A stretch of DNA of 64,000 nt, taken from Streptomyces sp. YIM 130001 (GTDB lineage: Bacteria; Actinomycetota; Actinomycetes; Streptomycetales; Streptomycetaceae). Shown here piece by piece: positions 1 to 10,680 of this stretch. Within the stretch, counting starts at the first letter, position 1. Each line of letters starts with the position of its first letter. Under the pieces are notes generated by a model. That model searched no databases. It saw nothing but the letters and a program-made list of their open reading frames with translations, and had not been told where the DNA came from. Made by a program: the position numbers and the translations under genes. Location of the stretch: positions 310,001-374,000 of the forward strand of contig NZ_KZ984552.1 in NCBI RefSeq assembly GCF_003574445.1, written 5' to 3'.

Positions 1-69
1 GCGGGCTGCGGCCGCCTGCGCCATGAGCTCCTTGTCCCGGTGGACGACGAGCTGGGGGACCGTACTCAC
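1..69 (-). CDS. pgl: 6-phosphogluconolactonase, N-terminal fragment
   Basis: Only the first 23 codons lie in the window; the rest is past the left edge. The GTG start (69-67) overlaps the opcA stop in a GTGA. The peptide begins VSTVPQLVVHRDKELMAQAA, which matches the N terminus of actinobacterial 6-phosphogluconolactonase (DevB type). That enzyme hydrolyses 6-phosphogluconolactone to 6-phosphogluconate. Position as the last gene of tkt-tal-zwf-opcA-pgl supports the call. No catalytic residue is visible in the fragment, so identity rests on the N terminus and the context. Confidence 0.85.
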   Translation of the reverse strand, partial: MSTVPQLVVHRDKELMAQAAAAR

Positions 70-1085
70 TTGCCGGCCGCCTTCTTGGCCGGGGCCTTCG
101 CCGCCTTCTTCGCCGGGGTGGCCTGCGCCGCCTTCTCCGCACTGTCCGTCGAAGCGGGCGGCCCACCGAGCCGCTCCACACCGAACTTCAGAGCCGAGGC
201 GTAGGTGTCGTCCGGGTCGAGCCGCCGCAGCTCCTCCGCGATCAGCTCGGCCGTCTCGCGGCGCTTGAGCGCCACCGCGCGGTCCGGCTGGCCCTGCATC
301 GAGAGGGTGGCGAGCGAACCGTCGGCCCGGTCGAGCACGATCGGCCCGCAGTCCGTCTCGAGTCGCACCCCGGTGAGCCCCGGACCGGAGGACAGCGTGC
401 GGTTCACCGGGACACCGAGCCGGTCGGAGAGCCACATGCCGAGCAGTTCACAGCTCGGATTGAACTCCTCGCCCTCCACCTCGACAGCGGTGACCCGGCA
501 GGTCACCTGGTCGAGCGCGGCCGCCAGCATCGAACGCCACGGGGTGATCCGCGTCCACGACAGATCGGTGTCGCCCGGCGTGTACGCCTCCGCGCGCGCG
601 GTCAGTTCGTGAATGGGCTGCTCGGCCGCGTAGGTGTCCGTGACCCGCCGCTGCGCCAGCGCGCCCAGGGGGTCCTTCGCCGGATCGAGCGGTGCGTTCA
701 CCGGCCACCAGGCCACCACCGGGGCGTCCGGCAGCAGGAGTGGCAGGACCACCGACTGGGCGTGGTTGATCACGTCGCCGTACAGCCGGAGGACCACCGT
801 CTCGCCGGTGCCCGCGTCAGCGCCGACCCGGACCTCCGCGTCGAGGCGCGATCCCGTGCGGTCCCGCGGCGAACGAGAGACGCGCTTGATGACGACCAGG
901 GTGCGCGAGGGGTGCTCCCTCGACGCCTCGCTCGCCGCCTTCAGAGCGTCGTACGCGTTCTCCTCGTCGGTGACGATGACCAGGGTGAGCACCATGCCGA
1001 CGGCCGGGGTGCCGATCGCACGGCGACCCTGCACCAGGGCCTTGTTCACCTTGCTCGAGGTGGTGTCCGTGAGGTCGATCTTCAT
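66..1085 (-). CDS. opcA: Glucose-6-phosphate dehydrogenase assembly protein OpcA
   Basis: This 339-residue protein starts MKIDLTDTTSSKVNKALVQGRR. OpcA is the cyanobacterial/actinobacterial factor needed for assembly or redox activation of G6PDH; it has no known catalytic activity. The family ATG (1085-1083) overlaps the zwf stop as ATGA; an open frame continues upstream but is only zwf read in another frame. The C terminus ends in an Ala/Lys/Pro-rich tail (TPAKKAAKAPAKKAAGK) that looks like a basic disordered extension. Coupling to zwf upstream and pgl downstream (4-nt overlaps on both sides) fits stoichiometric production with its client enzyme. Confidence 0.94.
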   Translation of the reverse strand: MKIDLTDTTSSKVNKALVQGRRAIGTPAVGMVLTLVIVTDEENAYDALKAASEASREHPSRTLVVIKRVSRSPRDRTGSRLDAEVRVGADAGTGETVVLRLYGDVINHAQSVVLPLLLPDAPVVAWWPVNAPLDPAKDPLGALAQRRVTDTYAAEQPIHELTARAEAYTPGDTDLSWTRITPWRSMLAAALDQVTCRVTAVEVEGEEFNPSCELLGMWLSDRLGVPVNRTLSSGPGLTGVRLETDCGPIVLDRADGSLATLSMQGQPDRAVALKRRETAELIAEELRRLDPDDTYASALKFGVERLGGPPASTDSAEKAAQATPAKKAAKAPAKKAAGK

Positions 1086-2620
1086 GGCCGACGCCAGCTC
1101 CGTCCGTCTCGTTCGAGCATTTCGTCCGCCTCCACGGGCCCCCACGTACCGGCCGGGTACTGCGCGGGCTTGCTGTTGCGGTCCCAGTACTCCTCGACCG
1201 GGTCGAGGATCTGCCAGGACAGCTCGACCTCCTCGGTGCGCGGGAACAGGTTCGAGTCGCCGAGCAGCACATCGAGGATGAGCCGCTCGTACGCCTCGGG
1301 GCTGGACTCCGTGAAGGACTCGCCGTACGCGAAGTCCATGGACACGTCCCGCACTTCCATCGAGGTGCCGGGCACCTTCGAACCGAAGCGCATGGTCACG
1401 CCCTCGTCCGGCTGGACCCGGATGACCAGGGCGTTGTGCCCGAGCTCCTCGGTCGCCGTGTGGTCGAAGGGGGAGTGCGGCGCCCGCTGGAAGACCACCG
1501 CGATCTCGGTGACCCGCCGGCCGAGACGCTTGCCGGTGCGCAGATAGAACGGCACCCCGGCCCAACGCCTGTTGTCGATGGTCAGCTTGACCGCGGCGTA
1601 GGTGTCGGTCTTCGACTTGGCGTCGATGCCGTCTTCCTGCAGATACCCGATGACCTTCTCGCCGCCCTGCCAGCCGGCCGCGTACTGGCCGCGGACGGTG
1701 TGCTTGCCGAGGTCCTTGGGGAGGTGGACCGCGCCGAGCACCTTGGTCTTCTCGGCGGCGAGCGCGTCCGCGTCGAACGAGGCGGGCTCCTCCATCGCCG
1801 TGAGGGCGAGGAGCTGCAGCAGGTGGTTCTGGATCACGTCACGGGCCGCGCCGATGCCGTCGTAATAGCCGGCCCGGCCGCCGATGCCGATGTCCTCGGC
1901 CATGGTGATCTGCACATGGTCGACGTACGACCTGTTCCAGATCGGCTCGAAGAGGGTGTTGGCGAAGCGGAGCGCCAGGATGTTCTGGACGGTCTCCTTG
2001 CCCAGGTAGTGGTCGATCCGGAAGACCTGGTCCGGGCCGAACACCTCGTGCACGATCGCGTTCAGCTCGCGGGCCGAGGCGAGGTCGTGGCCGAAGGGCT
2101 TCTCGATGACGGCACGCCGCCAGGATCCGTCCTGCTGGTCGGCCAGACCGTGCTTCTTGAGCTGTTGGACGACCTGGGGGAAGAACTTCGGCGGCACCGA
2201 CAGATAGAAGGCGAAGTTGCCGCCCGTGCCCTGTGCCTTGTCCAGTTCCTGGATCGTGGACTTGAGCGTCTCGAAGGCCTGGTCGTCGTCGAAGTCGCCC
2301 TGCACGAACCGCATGCCCTGGATCAGCTGCTGCCAGACCTCCTCGCGGAAGGGGGTGCGCGCGTGCTCCTTCACCGCGTCGTGCACCACCTGCGCGAAGT
2401 CCTCGTCCTGCCACTCCCGGCGGGCGAAGCCGATGAGGGAGAAGCCGGGCGGCAGCAGGCCGCGGTTGGCCAGGTCGTACACCGCGGGCATCAGCTTCTT
2501 GCGGGACAGGTCGCCCGTGACGCCGAAGATCACCAGGCCCGACGGCCCCGCGATACGCGGGAGCCGTCGGTCCGATGCGTCACGCAGCGGATTGGTGCCG
2601 CTCGCGGATTCGGGGGACAA
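1082..2620 (-). CDS. zwf: Glucose-6-phosphate 1-dehydrogenase
   Basis: The protein has 512 residues. It oxidises glucose 6-phosphate to 6-phosphogluconolactone with NAD(P)+, the entry step of the oxidative pentose phosphate pathway. The dinucleotide motif GVTGDLSRKK is near the N terminus and the substrate-binding RIDHYLGKE is in the middle. I chose the TTG at 2620-2618 because GGAGG lies 10 nt upstream and the product length fits the family; no ATG or GTG upstream is plausible because tal ends at 2626. The gene sits 5 nt after tal and overlaps opcA by 4 nt. Confidence 0.95.
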   Translation of the reverse strand: MSPESASGTNPLRDASDRRLPRIAGPSGLVIFGVTGDLSRKKLMPAVYDLANRGLLPPGFSLIGFARREWQDEDFAQVVHDAVKEHARTPFREEVWQQLIQGMRFVQGDFDDDQAFETLKSTIQELDKAQGTGGNFAFYLSVPPKFFPQVVQQLKKHGLADQQDGSWRRAVIEKPFGHDLASARELNAIVHEVFGPDQVFRIDHYLGKETVQNILALRFANTLFEPIWNRSYVDHVQITMAEDIGIGGRAGYYDGIGAARDVIQNHLLQLLALTAMEEPASFDADALAAEKTKVLGAVHLPKDLGKHTVRGQYAAGWQGGEKVIGYLQEDGIDAKSKTDTYAAVKLTIDNRRWAGVPFYLRTGKRLGRRVTEIAVVFQRAPHSPFDHTATEELGHNALVIRVQPDEGVTMRFGSKVPGTSMEVRDVSMDFAYGESFTESSPEAYERLILDVLLGDSNLFPRTEEVELSWQILDPVEEYWDRNSKPAQYPAGTWGPVEADEMLERDGRSWRRP

Positions 2621-2625
2621 GGCGG

Positions 2626-3744
2626 TCAGCCCTCCGACGGGGAGAGGCGCTTGAGCTCCGCCTCGGTGGACTTGAGCAGGTCGTTCCAGGACGCCTCGAA
2701 CTTCTCCACGCCCTCGTCCTCGAGCAGCTGCACGATCTCGTCGTAACCGATGCCGAGCTTCTCGACGGCGTCGAGCTCGGCGCGGGCCTGCTCGTAGGTG
2801 CCGGCGATGGTGTTGCCCGAGACGGTGCCGTGGTCGCCGGTGGCCTCGAGAGTGGCCTCCGGCATGGTGTTCACCGTGTTCGGCGCGACCAGGTCCTCGA
2901 CGTACAGCGTGTCCTTGTACGCGGGGTCCTTGACGCCGGTCGAGGCCCACAGCGGGCGCTGCACATTGGCGCCGGCCCGGTCCAGGACGCTCCAGCGGTC
3001 GCCGCCGATGACCTCTTCGTAGGCCTGGTAGGCGAGTCGGGCGTTGGCCAGGGCGGCCTTGCCGCGGGCGGCCTTCGCGTCCTCGGTGCCGAGGGCGTCG
3101 AGACGCTTGTCGATCTCGGTGTCCACGCGGGACACGAAGAACGACGCCACCGAGTGGATCTTGTCGAGGTCGAGGCCGGCGGCCTTGGCCTTCTCCAGAC
3201 CGGCCAGGTAGGCGTCCATCACCTCGCGGTAGCGCTCGAGCGAGAAGATCAGCGTGACGTTGACGCTGATGCCCTTGGCGATCACCTCGGTGATCGCCGG
3301 CAGGCCCGCCCGGGTGGCCGGGATCTTGATGAACGTGTTCGGCCGGTCGACGAGCCAGGCGAGCTGCTTGGCCTCCGCGACGGTGGCCTTGGTGTTGTGC
3401 GCGAGGCGCGGGTCCACCTCGATCGACACCCGGCCGTCCTTGCCGCCGGTGGCGTCGAAGACCGGACGCAGCACGTCCGCGGCGTCTCGTACGTCCGCCG
3501 TGGTGATCATGCGTACGGCTTCTTCGACCGTCACACCGCGGGCGGCGAGGTCGGCGAGCTGCTGCTCGTAACCGTCGCCACCGGAGATCGCCTTCTGGAA
3601 GATCGAGGGGTTGGTCGTGACGCCCACGACGTGCTGCTGGTCGATCAGCTCGGCGAGGTCACCGGTCGTGATCCGCTTGCGGGACAGGTCGTCCAGCCAG
3701 ATCGCCACGCCCTCCTCGGAGAGGCGCTTGAGTGCGTCTGTCAT
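2626..3744 (-). CDS. tal: Transaldolase
   Basis: The protein has 372 residues, the usual length of actinobacterial transaldolases (type 3, TalB-like barrel). It transfers a dihydroxyacetone unit between sugar phosphates in the non-oxidative pentose phosphate pathway. It starts [19 protein letters not shown]. The TFIKIPAT segment carries the Schiff-base lysine region and [12 protein letters not shown] is a family signature. The gene lies 43 nt after tkt and 5 nt before zwf, in a five-gene operon. A frame extending further upstream has no family similarity, so the ATG at 3744 was used. Confidence 0.95.
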   Translation of the reverse strand: MTDALKRLSEEGVAIWLDDLSRKRITTGDLAELIDQQHVVGVTTNPSIFQKAISGGDGYEQQLADLAARGVTVEEAVRMITTADVRDAADVLRPVFDATGGKDGRVSIEVDPRLAHNTKATVAEAKQLAWLVDRPNTFIKIPATRAGLPAITEVIAKGISVNVTLIFSLERYREVMDAYLAGLEKAKAAGLDLDKIHSVASFFVSRVDTEIDKRLDALGTEDAKAARGKAALANARLAYQAYEEVIGGDRWSVLDRAGANVQRPLWASTGVKDPAYKDTLYVEDLVAPNTVNTMPEATLEATGDHGTVSGNTIAGTYEQARAELDAVEKLGIGYDEIVQLLEDEGVEKFEASWNDLLKSTEAELKRLSPSEG

Positions 3745-3787
3745 GGAAATTGCATCTCCTAGTTGATCAAAGGTCGTTGTACGGGCG

Positions 3788-5875
<2,088 letters not shown>

Positions 5876-6173
5876 CCTGGTTCAGGGCTCCTCTCCACAT
5901 GTCTGTATCCGGCGACATGTGTGCGCCGGGCGCTGTCGAGCCTACCGCCGCGGAAGCGGCCTGATTTTCGCCTCATTACAGACTGCCGGGAGCTGCCCGC
6001 CTTCGCCTCCGGAGCGCGTCCCCGTGGGTCCGGACCTGCGTGCCAACACGAGCCGACCCCCGCGAGGAGGCGAGCACGGCCAACGTCTAGAGTGGCGAGG
6101 TACGCGCGAGCTTTTACCCGGTCTTCATGTCTGACGGCTAATGAGGTGGGCTTGCTGGGAGTCTCTGTCAGGG
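5876..6173. promoter_or_regulatory. Divergent tkt/ctaB intergenic region with inverted repeat (5896-5921)
   Basis: About 300 nt without a gene separates the tkt and ctaB starts. It contains a perfect inverted repeat, CACATGTC (5896-5903), 10-nt spacer, GACATGTG (5914-5921), lying 21-46 nt upstream of the tkt start. It could be an operator for tkt or a 5'-UTR hairpin. No regulator is identifiable from the sequence. I see no convincing -35/-10 pair elsewhere in the gap. Confidence 0.45.
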
Positions 6174-7136
6174 GTGTGCGTGACGGCCGTTGAATCCCGT
6201 CCCGGGGGTACCGAGGCCGCGGGCGAAGTCGGGGCGAGTCAGGCTCGTTGGTCCGCGAAGGACCGTGTTCTCGCTTTCGTCGCGCTGACCAAGCCGCGCA
6301 TCATCGAGCTGCTGCTCATCACCACCGTCCCCGTGATGTTCCTGGCCGAACAGGGCGTGCCCAACCTCTGGCTGGTGCTCGCCACTTGTGTCGGCGGGTA
6401 CCTCTCGGCCGGCGGCGCAAACGCCCTGAACATGTACATCGACCGGGACATCGACGCCCTGATGGAGCGTACGAGGCAGCGCCCGCTGGTCACCGGCATC
6501 GTCAGCCCGCGCGAGGGCCTGGTCTTCGGCATCACCCTCGCGGTGGTCTCGACCCTCTGGTTCGGACTGCTCGTCAACTGGCTCTCGGCCTGGCTGTCGC
6601 TCGGCGCCTCGATGTTCTACGTGGTCGTCTACACGATCATCCTCAAGCGGCGCACCTCCCAGAACATCGTCTGGGGCGGCATCGCCGGCTGCCTTCCGGT
6701 CCTCATCGGCTGGTCCGCGGTGACCGACTCGATGTCCTGGGCCGCGGTCATCCTCTTCATGGTGATGTTCTTCTGGACGCCGCCGCACTACTGGCCGCTG
6801 TCCATGAAGGTGAAGGACGACTACGCGCGCGTGGGCGTCCCGATGCTTCCGGTGATCGCCTCCAACAAGGTGGTCGCGCGTCAGATCGTCATCTACAGCT
6901 GGGTGATGGTGGGTGTCTCACTGCTGCTCACGCCGCTCGGCTACACCGGCTGGTTCTACACCGCCGTGGCGCTCGCGGCGGGTGGTCTGTGGCTCTGGGA
7001 GGCGCACGCGCTGCAGTCCCGGGCCAAGTCCGGTGTGACGGGCGGCAAGCTCAAGGAGATGCGGCTCTTCCACTGGTCGATCACCTACGTCTCGCTGGTG
7101 TTCCTCGCGGTCGCGATCGACCCCTTCCTGCGCTGA
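6174..7136 (+). CDS. ctaB: Protoheme IX farnesyltransferase (heme O synthase)
   Basis: This polytopic UbiA-family prenyltransferase is about 320 residues long. It adds a farnesyl group to heme B to give heme O for cytochrome oxidase. The polyprenyl-diphosphate motif [18 protein letters not shown] and the second motif [12 protein letters not shown] are intact, with about nine hydrophobic segments. Candidate starts are GTG 6174 and GTG 6180; the latter has AGGGG 5 nt upstream. The open frame begins at 6141 but its first residues are not family-like. The gene is divergent from tkt; heme A synthase (ctaA) lies 1.7 kb downstream on the other strand. Confidence 0.93.
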   Translation: MCVTAVESRPGGTEAAGEVGASQARWSAKDRVLAFVALTKPRIIELLLITTVPVMFLAEQGVPNLWLVLATCVGGYLSAGGANALNMYIDRDIDALMERTRQRPLVTGIVSPREGLVFGITLAVVSTLWFGLLVNWLSAWLSLGASMFYVVVYTIILKRRTSQNIVWGGIAGCLPVLIGWSAVTDSMSWAAVILFMVMFFWTPPHYWPLSMKVKDDYARVGVPMLPVIASNKVVARQIVIYSWVMVGVSLLLTPLGYTGWFYTAVALAAGGLWLWEAHALQSRAKSGVTGGKLKEMRLFHWSITYVSLVFLAVAIDPFLR

Positions 7137-7217
7137 GCGCGCGGCAATTCCCTCGACGGGTGGCGGACGTGGCCCAGGCCACGCCCACCACCCGTCGCCG
7201 CGTTCGCTACCGCTCGG

Positions 7218-7223
7218 TAGCAT
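7218..7223 (+). promoter_or_regulatory. -10 element for a leaderless start
   Basis: TAGCAT lies exactly 7 nt before the ATG at 7231, and no Shine-Dalgarno sequence is present. This places the transcription start at or next to the ATG. Confidence 0.5.
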
Positions 7224-7230
7224 CCTGTGC

Positions 7231-7569
7231 ATGGCAGAGACTGAAGCGGTTGCAGAGGGGTCGGCCCCGTCGGCGAAGGACGAGCGCCGGGTGGCCGGAC
7301 TGGCCAAGCGGATCGGCGCGTTCGCCCAGGCCCACGGAGGCGTGGAGGCGCAGATCGCGTACGTCGGTGAGCGCGGGGTGCGCATCGTGCTGGTCGGTGA
7401 GGACGGCGGCTGGGGCGACATCGTTGAGCCCAGCGACCGGATCGCGCGCAGCGCCGTGGAGAAGGCCGGCGTGACCCTGCACGAGGACCTCGACGGGGAC
7501 TTCGCGGCCAAGGTCGAGACCGGGCCGTACGAGTGGAAGCGGATGGCCGGGATCCAGATCGGCGGCTGA
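7231..7569 (+). CDS. Conserved hypothetical protein, 112 aa
   Basis: This soluble 112-residue protein starts MAETEAVAEGSAPSAKDERRVAGLAKRIGAF. It has no signal peptide or membrane segment. It contains a short alpha/beta pattern (EAQIAYVGERGVRIVLVGEDGGWGDIVEP) but no motif I can assign. I recall similar small proteins next to heme biosynthesis genes in streptomycetes, without a function. The start has no ribosome binding site but a well-placed -10 hexamer, so it is probably translated from a leaderless mRNA. Coding is supported by GC bias and by a defined hairpin after the stop. Confidence 0.8.
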   Translation: MAETEAVAEGSAPSAKDERRVAGLAKRIGAFAQAHGGVEAQIAYVGERGVRIVLVGEDGGWGDIVEPSDRIARSAVEKAGVTLHEDLDGDFAAKVETGPYEWKRMAGIQIGG

Positions 7570-7594
7570 GGGCGGTCGGTCGCTCGGACCGCCC
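7570..7594 (+). terminator. Hairpin after the 112-aa gene
   Basis: GGGCGGTC (7570-7577) pairs with GACCGCCC (7587-7594) across a 9-nt loop, directly after the stop codon. There is no U tract, as is common in this genus. Confidence 0.55.
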
Positions 7595-7636
7595 GGAGGC
7601 CAACACCTGTGAGCGTGTTCACCCGTTAGGACCGTA

Positions 7637-7655
7637 GGGGGCTGCGACAGCCCCC
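7637..7655 (+). other. Hairpin in the leader of the 369-aa gene
   Basis: GGGGGCTG (7637-7644), loop CGA, CAGCCCCC (7648-7655) form a perfect 8-bp stem 31 nt before the ATG at 7686. It may be a second terminator for the upstream gene or a leader structure. Confidence 0.4.
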
Positions 7656-7685
7656 GCAGGAGACGGACCGTCCACGGGAGCCCGG

Positions 7686-8795
7686 ATGATCGAGACGCCG
7701 CAGCTGGTGGACCAGTACTGCCACGGCGTGCTCCGTACGGAACTGGGCCTCGGGACCTTCGAGGCCCAGCTCGGCCGGGGCGGCGGCCCGCCTGCGCCGG
7801 GCACGACCTTCTTCGACACCTGGGCCGGATTCGCCGTACGCCGCTGGTGTCCGCCGCTGCTCGGACTCGAGCCGCACTGCCCGCCGGCGCACTATCTGGC
7901 CCGCCGCCGCGAACTGGGCGTCATCGAGTCCGGACGCAGACTTCTGCGGGGCAGCGGCATCGGCGCCTTCCTGGTCGACACCGGGTCGGACGGGGACCTC
8001 ACGGGGCCGGGGGAGATGGCCTCGGCGTCGGACGCCGAGGCCCACGAGGTCGTGCGGCTCGAACTGCTCGCCGAACAGGTCGCCGCCACCTCGGGCACCG
8101 TCGAGTCCTTCCTCGCCAACCTCGCCGAGTCGGTCCACGCGGCCGCCTCCCACGCCGTCGCCTTCACCTCCGTCGCGGGCGTACGCCACGGGCTCGCCGT
8201 CGGCCCCGAGCCGCCGGACGCGGCCGAGGTCTCCCGGGCCGCGGGCCGGCGCCTCCAACGGCGCGCAACCGTCGTCGGGCCCTCCCGTGGCCTCGACGAT
8301 CCGGTGCTGCTGCGCCATCTGCTCTGGATCGCCGTGGGCACCGGCCGCCCTCTCCAACTGCTGCTCGACGGGCCCGATCCGGGCTCGCGGGCCGCCGCGT
8401 TCGCCCGCGAGACGGCAGGGCTCGGCACGGATCTGGTGCTGCTGCCGCGCGGCCCGCAGGACGCGCCCGCGGTCGGCTTGACCGCCGAATTCCCGCACGT
8501 CCACGCCGATTTGGGGCGTGCACTGGCCCGTACGGGGGCACGGGCGGAGCCGTTGCTCGCGGAGCTGCTCGACCTCGCGCCGTTCGGCAAGCTGCTCTTC
8601 TCCAGCGGCGCGAGGGCGCTGCCCGAGCTGCACGTGGTGGCGGCCCGGTCGTTCGCGGGCGCCCTCGGCCGGCTGCTCGATGCTCTGGTGGCCGACGGTG
8701 CCTGGTCCGCCACGGATGCCGGCAGAGTGGCGCGAATGCTTGCCGCGGAGAACGCACGGCGGGTGTACGGACTGCCGGAGGGTCCGGGCGCCTGA
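7686..8795 (+). CDS. Amidohydrolase-like protein, metal ligands degenerate
   Basis: The protein has 369 residues and starts MIETPQLVDQYCHGVLRTELG, with GGGAG about 7 nt upstream. The fold signature resembles COG2159/FluG-type amidohydrolases: an N-terminal D-x-x-CHG, FDTWAGFAVRRWCPPLLGLEPH, FGKLLFSSGA near residue 300 and C-terminal ENARRVYGL. The residues that bind metal in active relatives appear lost: QYCHG instead of HHCHG, LLLDGPD where an H-x-G motif is expected, LLPRGPQ instead of a LLHCYP-like motif, and FSSGA instead of YSSDA. It is therefore probably a non-catalytic paralog. The comparison relies on remembered family sequences. It is convergent with ctaA. Confidence 0.75.
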   Translation: MIETPQLVDQYCHGVLRTELGLGTFEAQLGRGGGPPAPGTTFFDTWAGFAVRRWCPPLLGLEPHCPPAHYLARRRELGVIESGRRLLRGSGIGAFLVDTGSDGDLTGPGEMASASDAEAHEVVRLELLAEQVAATSGTVESFLANLAESVHAAASHAVAFTSVAGVRHGLAVGPEPPDAAEVSRAAGRRLQRRATVVGPSRGLDDPVLLRHLLWIAVGTGRPLQLLLDGPDPGSRAAAFARETAGLGTDLVLLPRGPQDAPAVGLTAEFPHVHADLGRALARTGARAEPLLAELLDLAPFGKLLFSSGARALPELHVVAARSFAGALGRLLDALVADGAWSATDAGRVARMLAAENARRVYGLPEGPGA

Positions 8796-8828
8796 CGGGC
8801 CGGCCGGCAATGCCGCGCCCGGGGCGGG

Positions 8829-9824
8829 TCAGGCCGAGGTCAGTGCGGGGTCCGCCTGCGCCGGTACGTCCGCGGTCGCCCGAGGCCGCTCGCGCAAGGA
8901 CAGCGCGACCCGCAGGACCGCGATCCACACCAGGCAGGACCCGAGCATGTGGACGCCGACCAGAACCTCCGGCAGGTCCGTGAAGTACTGGACATACCCG
9001 ATGACACCCTGCGCCAGGAGCACCAGGAACAGATCCCGGGTGGCCCGCAGCGGACCGCGCGGAGCGTCCACCGCCTTGAGTACGAACCACAGCGCGAAGG
9101 TCAGCGTGACGACGATCCAGGCGAGCACCGCGTGCGCCTTGCTGACCATCTCCCAGTCGACCGGCATCCGCGCCACGTCGCTCGAGTCACCCGCGTGCGG
9201 CCCGGCACCCGTCACCACGGTGCCCACCATGATCAACAGGACGGTCACCGCGACCATGACCCGCACCAGCTGGCGGATCGCGTGGCCGACCAGCGGCCGG
9301 GGCTCGCCGTCGCCCTCCCGGGTGCGCTGCCACATCACCGTGGCCACCGCGATCAGCGCGGTCGACAGGAGGAAGTGGGCGGCGACGGTGTACGGGTTGA
9401 GGCCGACCAGGACGACGATGCCGCCGAGCATGGCGTTCCCCATCACCAGCCAGAACTGCGTCCAGCCGAGCCGGGTCAGACTGCGCCGCCACGGCTTCTG
9501 CGACCGGGCCGCGATGATCGCCCAGCCGACCGCCGCACACAGGACGTACGTCAGCATCCGGTTGCCGAACTCGATGACGCCGTGCAGGCCCATCTCGTGG
9601 GTGGCTGTCAGGGATTCGTCGGTGCACTTGGGCCAGGTCGGGCAGCCGAGCCCGGAACCGGTCAGGCGGACCGCGCCGCCGGTCACCACGATGACGACCA
9701 TCATCACCAGCGCGCCGGCCGCCGCGCGCCGCACGACGGCGGGGCTCGGGGTCCAGCGTTCGGCGATGTAGGCCAGCGGATTGCGCAGGCCCTGCGCAGC
9801 GTCGGTACGGGTCAGCTGAGGCAC
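8829..9824 (-). CDS. ctaA: Heme A synthase (COX15/CtaA)
   Basis: This 331-residue, eight-span membrane protein oxidises heme O to heme A for the aa3 oxidase. Family features visible are GGAVRLTGSGLGCPTWPKC (residues about 49-67), the conserved HEMGLHGVIEFGNRML with heme-ligating histidines, and a second-half histidine pair in KAHAVLAW and VGVHMLGSCL. The start is GTG 9824, with a TAGCAT hexamer 6 nt upstream. The gene works with CtaB, encoded 1.7 kb away; between them are the 112-aa protein and the degenerate amidohydrolase. Confidence 0.94.
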   Translation of the reverse strand: MPQLTRTDAAQGLRNPLAYIAERWTPSPAVVRRAAAGALVMMVVIVVTGGAVRLTGSGLGCPTWPKCTDESLTATHEMGLHGVIEFGNRMLTYVLCAAVGWAIIAARSQKPWRRSLTRLGWTQFWLVMGNAMLGGIVVLVGLNPYTVAAHFLLSTALIAVATVMWQRTREGDGEPRPLVGHAIRQLVRVMVAVTVLLIMVGTVVTGAGPHAGDSSDVARMPVDWEMVSKAHAVLAWIVVTLTFALWFVLKAVDAPRGPLRATRDLFLVLLAQGVIGYVQYFTDLPEVLVGVHMLGSCLVWIAVLRVALSLRERPRATADVPAQADPALTSA

Positions 9825-9912
9825 GGCCCCATGCTAAGCGGGTCCTTGTGCATGAATTCACGCGGGTGGCATCCCGGGACGGACCGTGCCGGACCGCCCG
9901 CAGGCCGCCGTG

Positions 9913-10680
9913 TCACTCCCAGCGGAAGAAGCGCCCTGCGGCGCCGAGTCCCACCACCGCCCAGACGGCGAGAATGCCCAGGTCCCGCCAGGGGAGCGAG
10001 GCGCCGTCCTGCAGTACGGCACGCAGGCCGTCCGACAGCGCCGCGATCGGCAGCAGCCCGAGTACCGCCTGCGCGGCGTCCGGGAACTTGTCCAGCGGGA
10101 CGATGACGCCGCCGCCGACCAGAAGCAGCAGGAAGACCAGATTCGCCGCGGCCAGCGTCGCCTCGGCCTTCAAGGTCCCCGCCATCAGCAGGCCGAGCCC
10201 GGAGAACGCGGCGGTACCGGCGACCAGGAGCAGCAGGACCGCGAACGGACTGCCGTGCGGTGACCAGCCGAGGGCGAAGGCGATCACGGTGAGGAGCGCC
10301 ACCTGCAGGACCTCGGTGACCAGGACGGCCAGGGTCTTCGCGGCCATGAGTCCCCAGCGTGGCAGCGGAGAGGTGCCGAGCCGCTTGAGGACGCCGTAGC
10401 GCCGCTCGAAGCCGGTCGCGATGGCCTGCCCCGTGAAGGCCGTCGACAGCACGGCGAGGGCGAGGACGCCGGGGGTCAGGAAGTCCACCGGCTCGCCCGA
10501 GCCGGTGTCGACCACGTCCACGGTCGAGAAGAGGACCAGGAGGAGCGAGGGGATCACCACGGTCAGCAGCAGCTGTTCGCCGTTGCGGAGCAGCATCCGC
10601 GTCTCGAGGGCGGCCTGCGCCGCGATCATGCGGCCCAGGGGCGCGGCACCGGGCCGCGGGGCGTAGGTTCCGGCACTCAT
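9913..10680 (-). CDS. ABC-2 type transporter permease
   Basis: The 255-residue protein has six hydrophobic segments after a short N-terminal cytoplasmic region (MSAGTYAPRPGAAPLGRMIAAQAALETRMLLRNGEQ). It matches the ABC2 membrane family used for drug, lipid or polymer export. The ATG (10680-10678) overlaps the ATPase stop in an ATGA, so the two products are translationally coupled. The TGFERRYGVLKRLGTSPLPR loop is typical of this family. The substrate is unknown. The position next to sufR and ctaA is conserved in streptomycetes as I remember it, but nothing in the sequence shows a link to Fe-S or heme. Confidence 0.88.
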   Translation of the reverse strand: MSAGTYAPRPGAAPLGRMIAAQAALETRMLLRNGEQLLLTVVIPSLLLVLFSTVDVVDTGSGEPVDFLTPGVLALAVLSTAFTGQAIATGFERRYGVLKRLGTSPLPRWGLMAAKTLAVLVTEVLQVALLTVIAFALGWSPHGSPFAVLLLLVAGTAAFSGLGLLMAGTLKAEATLAAANLVFLLLLVGGGVIVPLDKFPDAAQAVLGLLPIAALSDGLRAVLQDGASLPWRDLGILAVWAVVGLGAAGRFFRWE

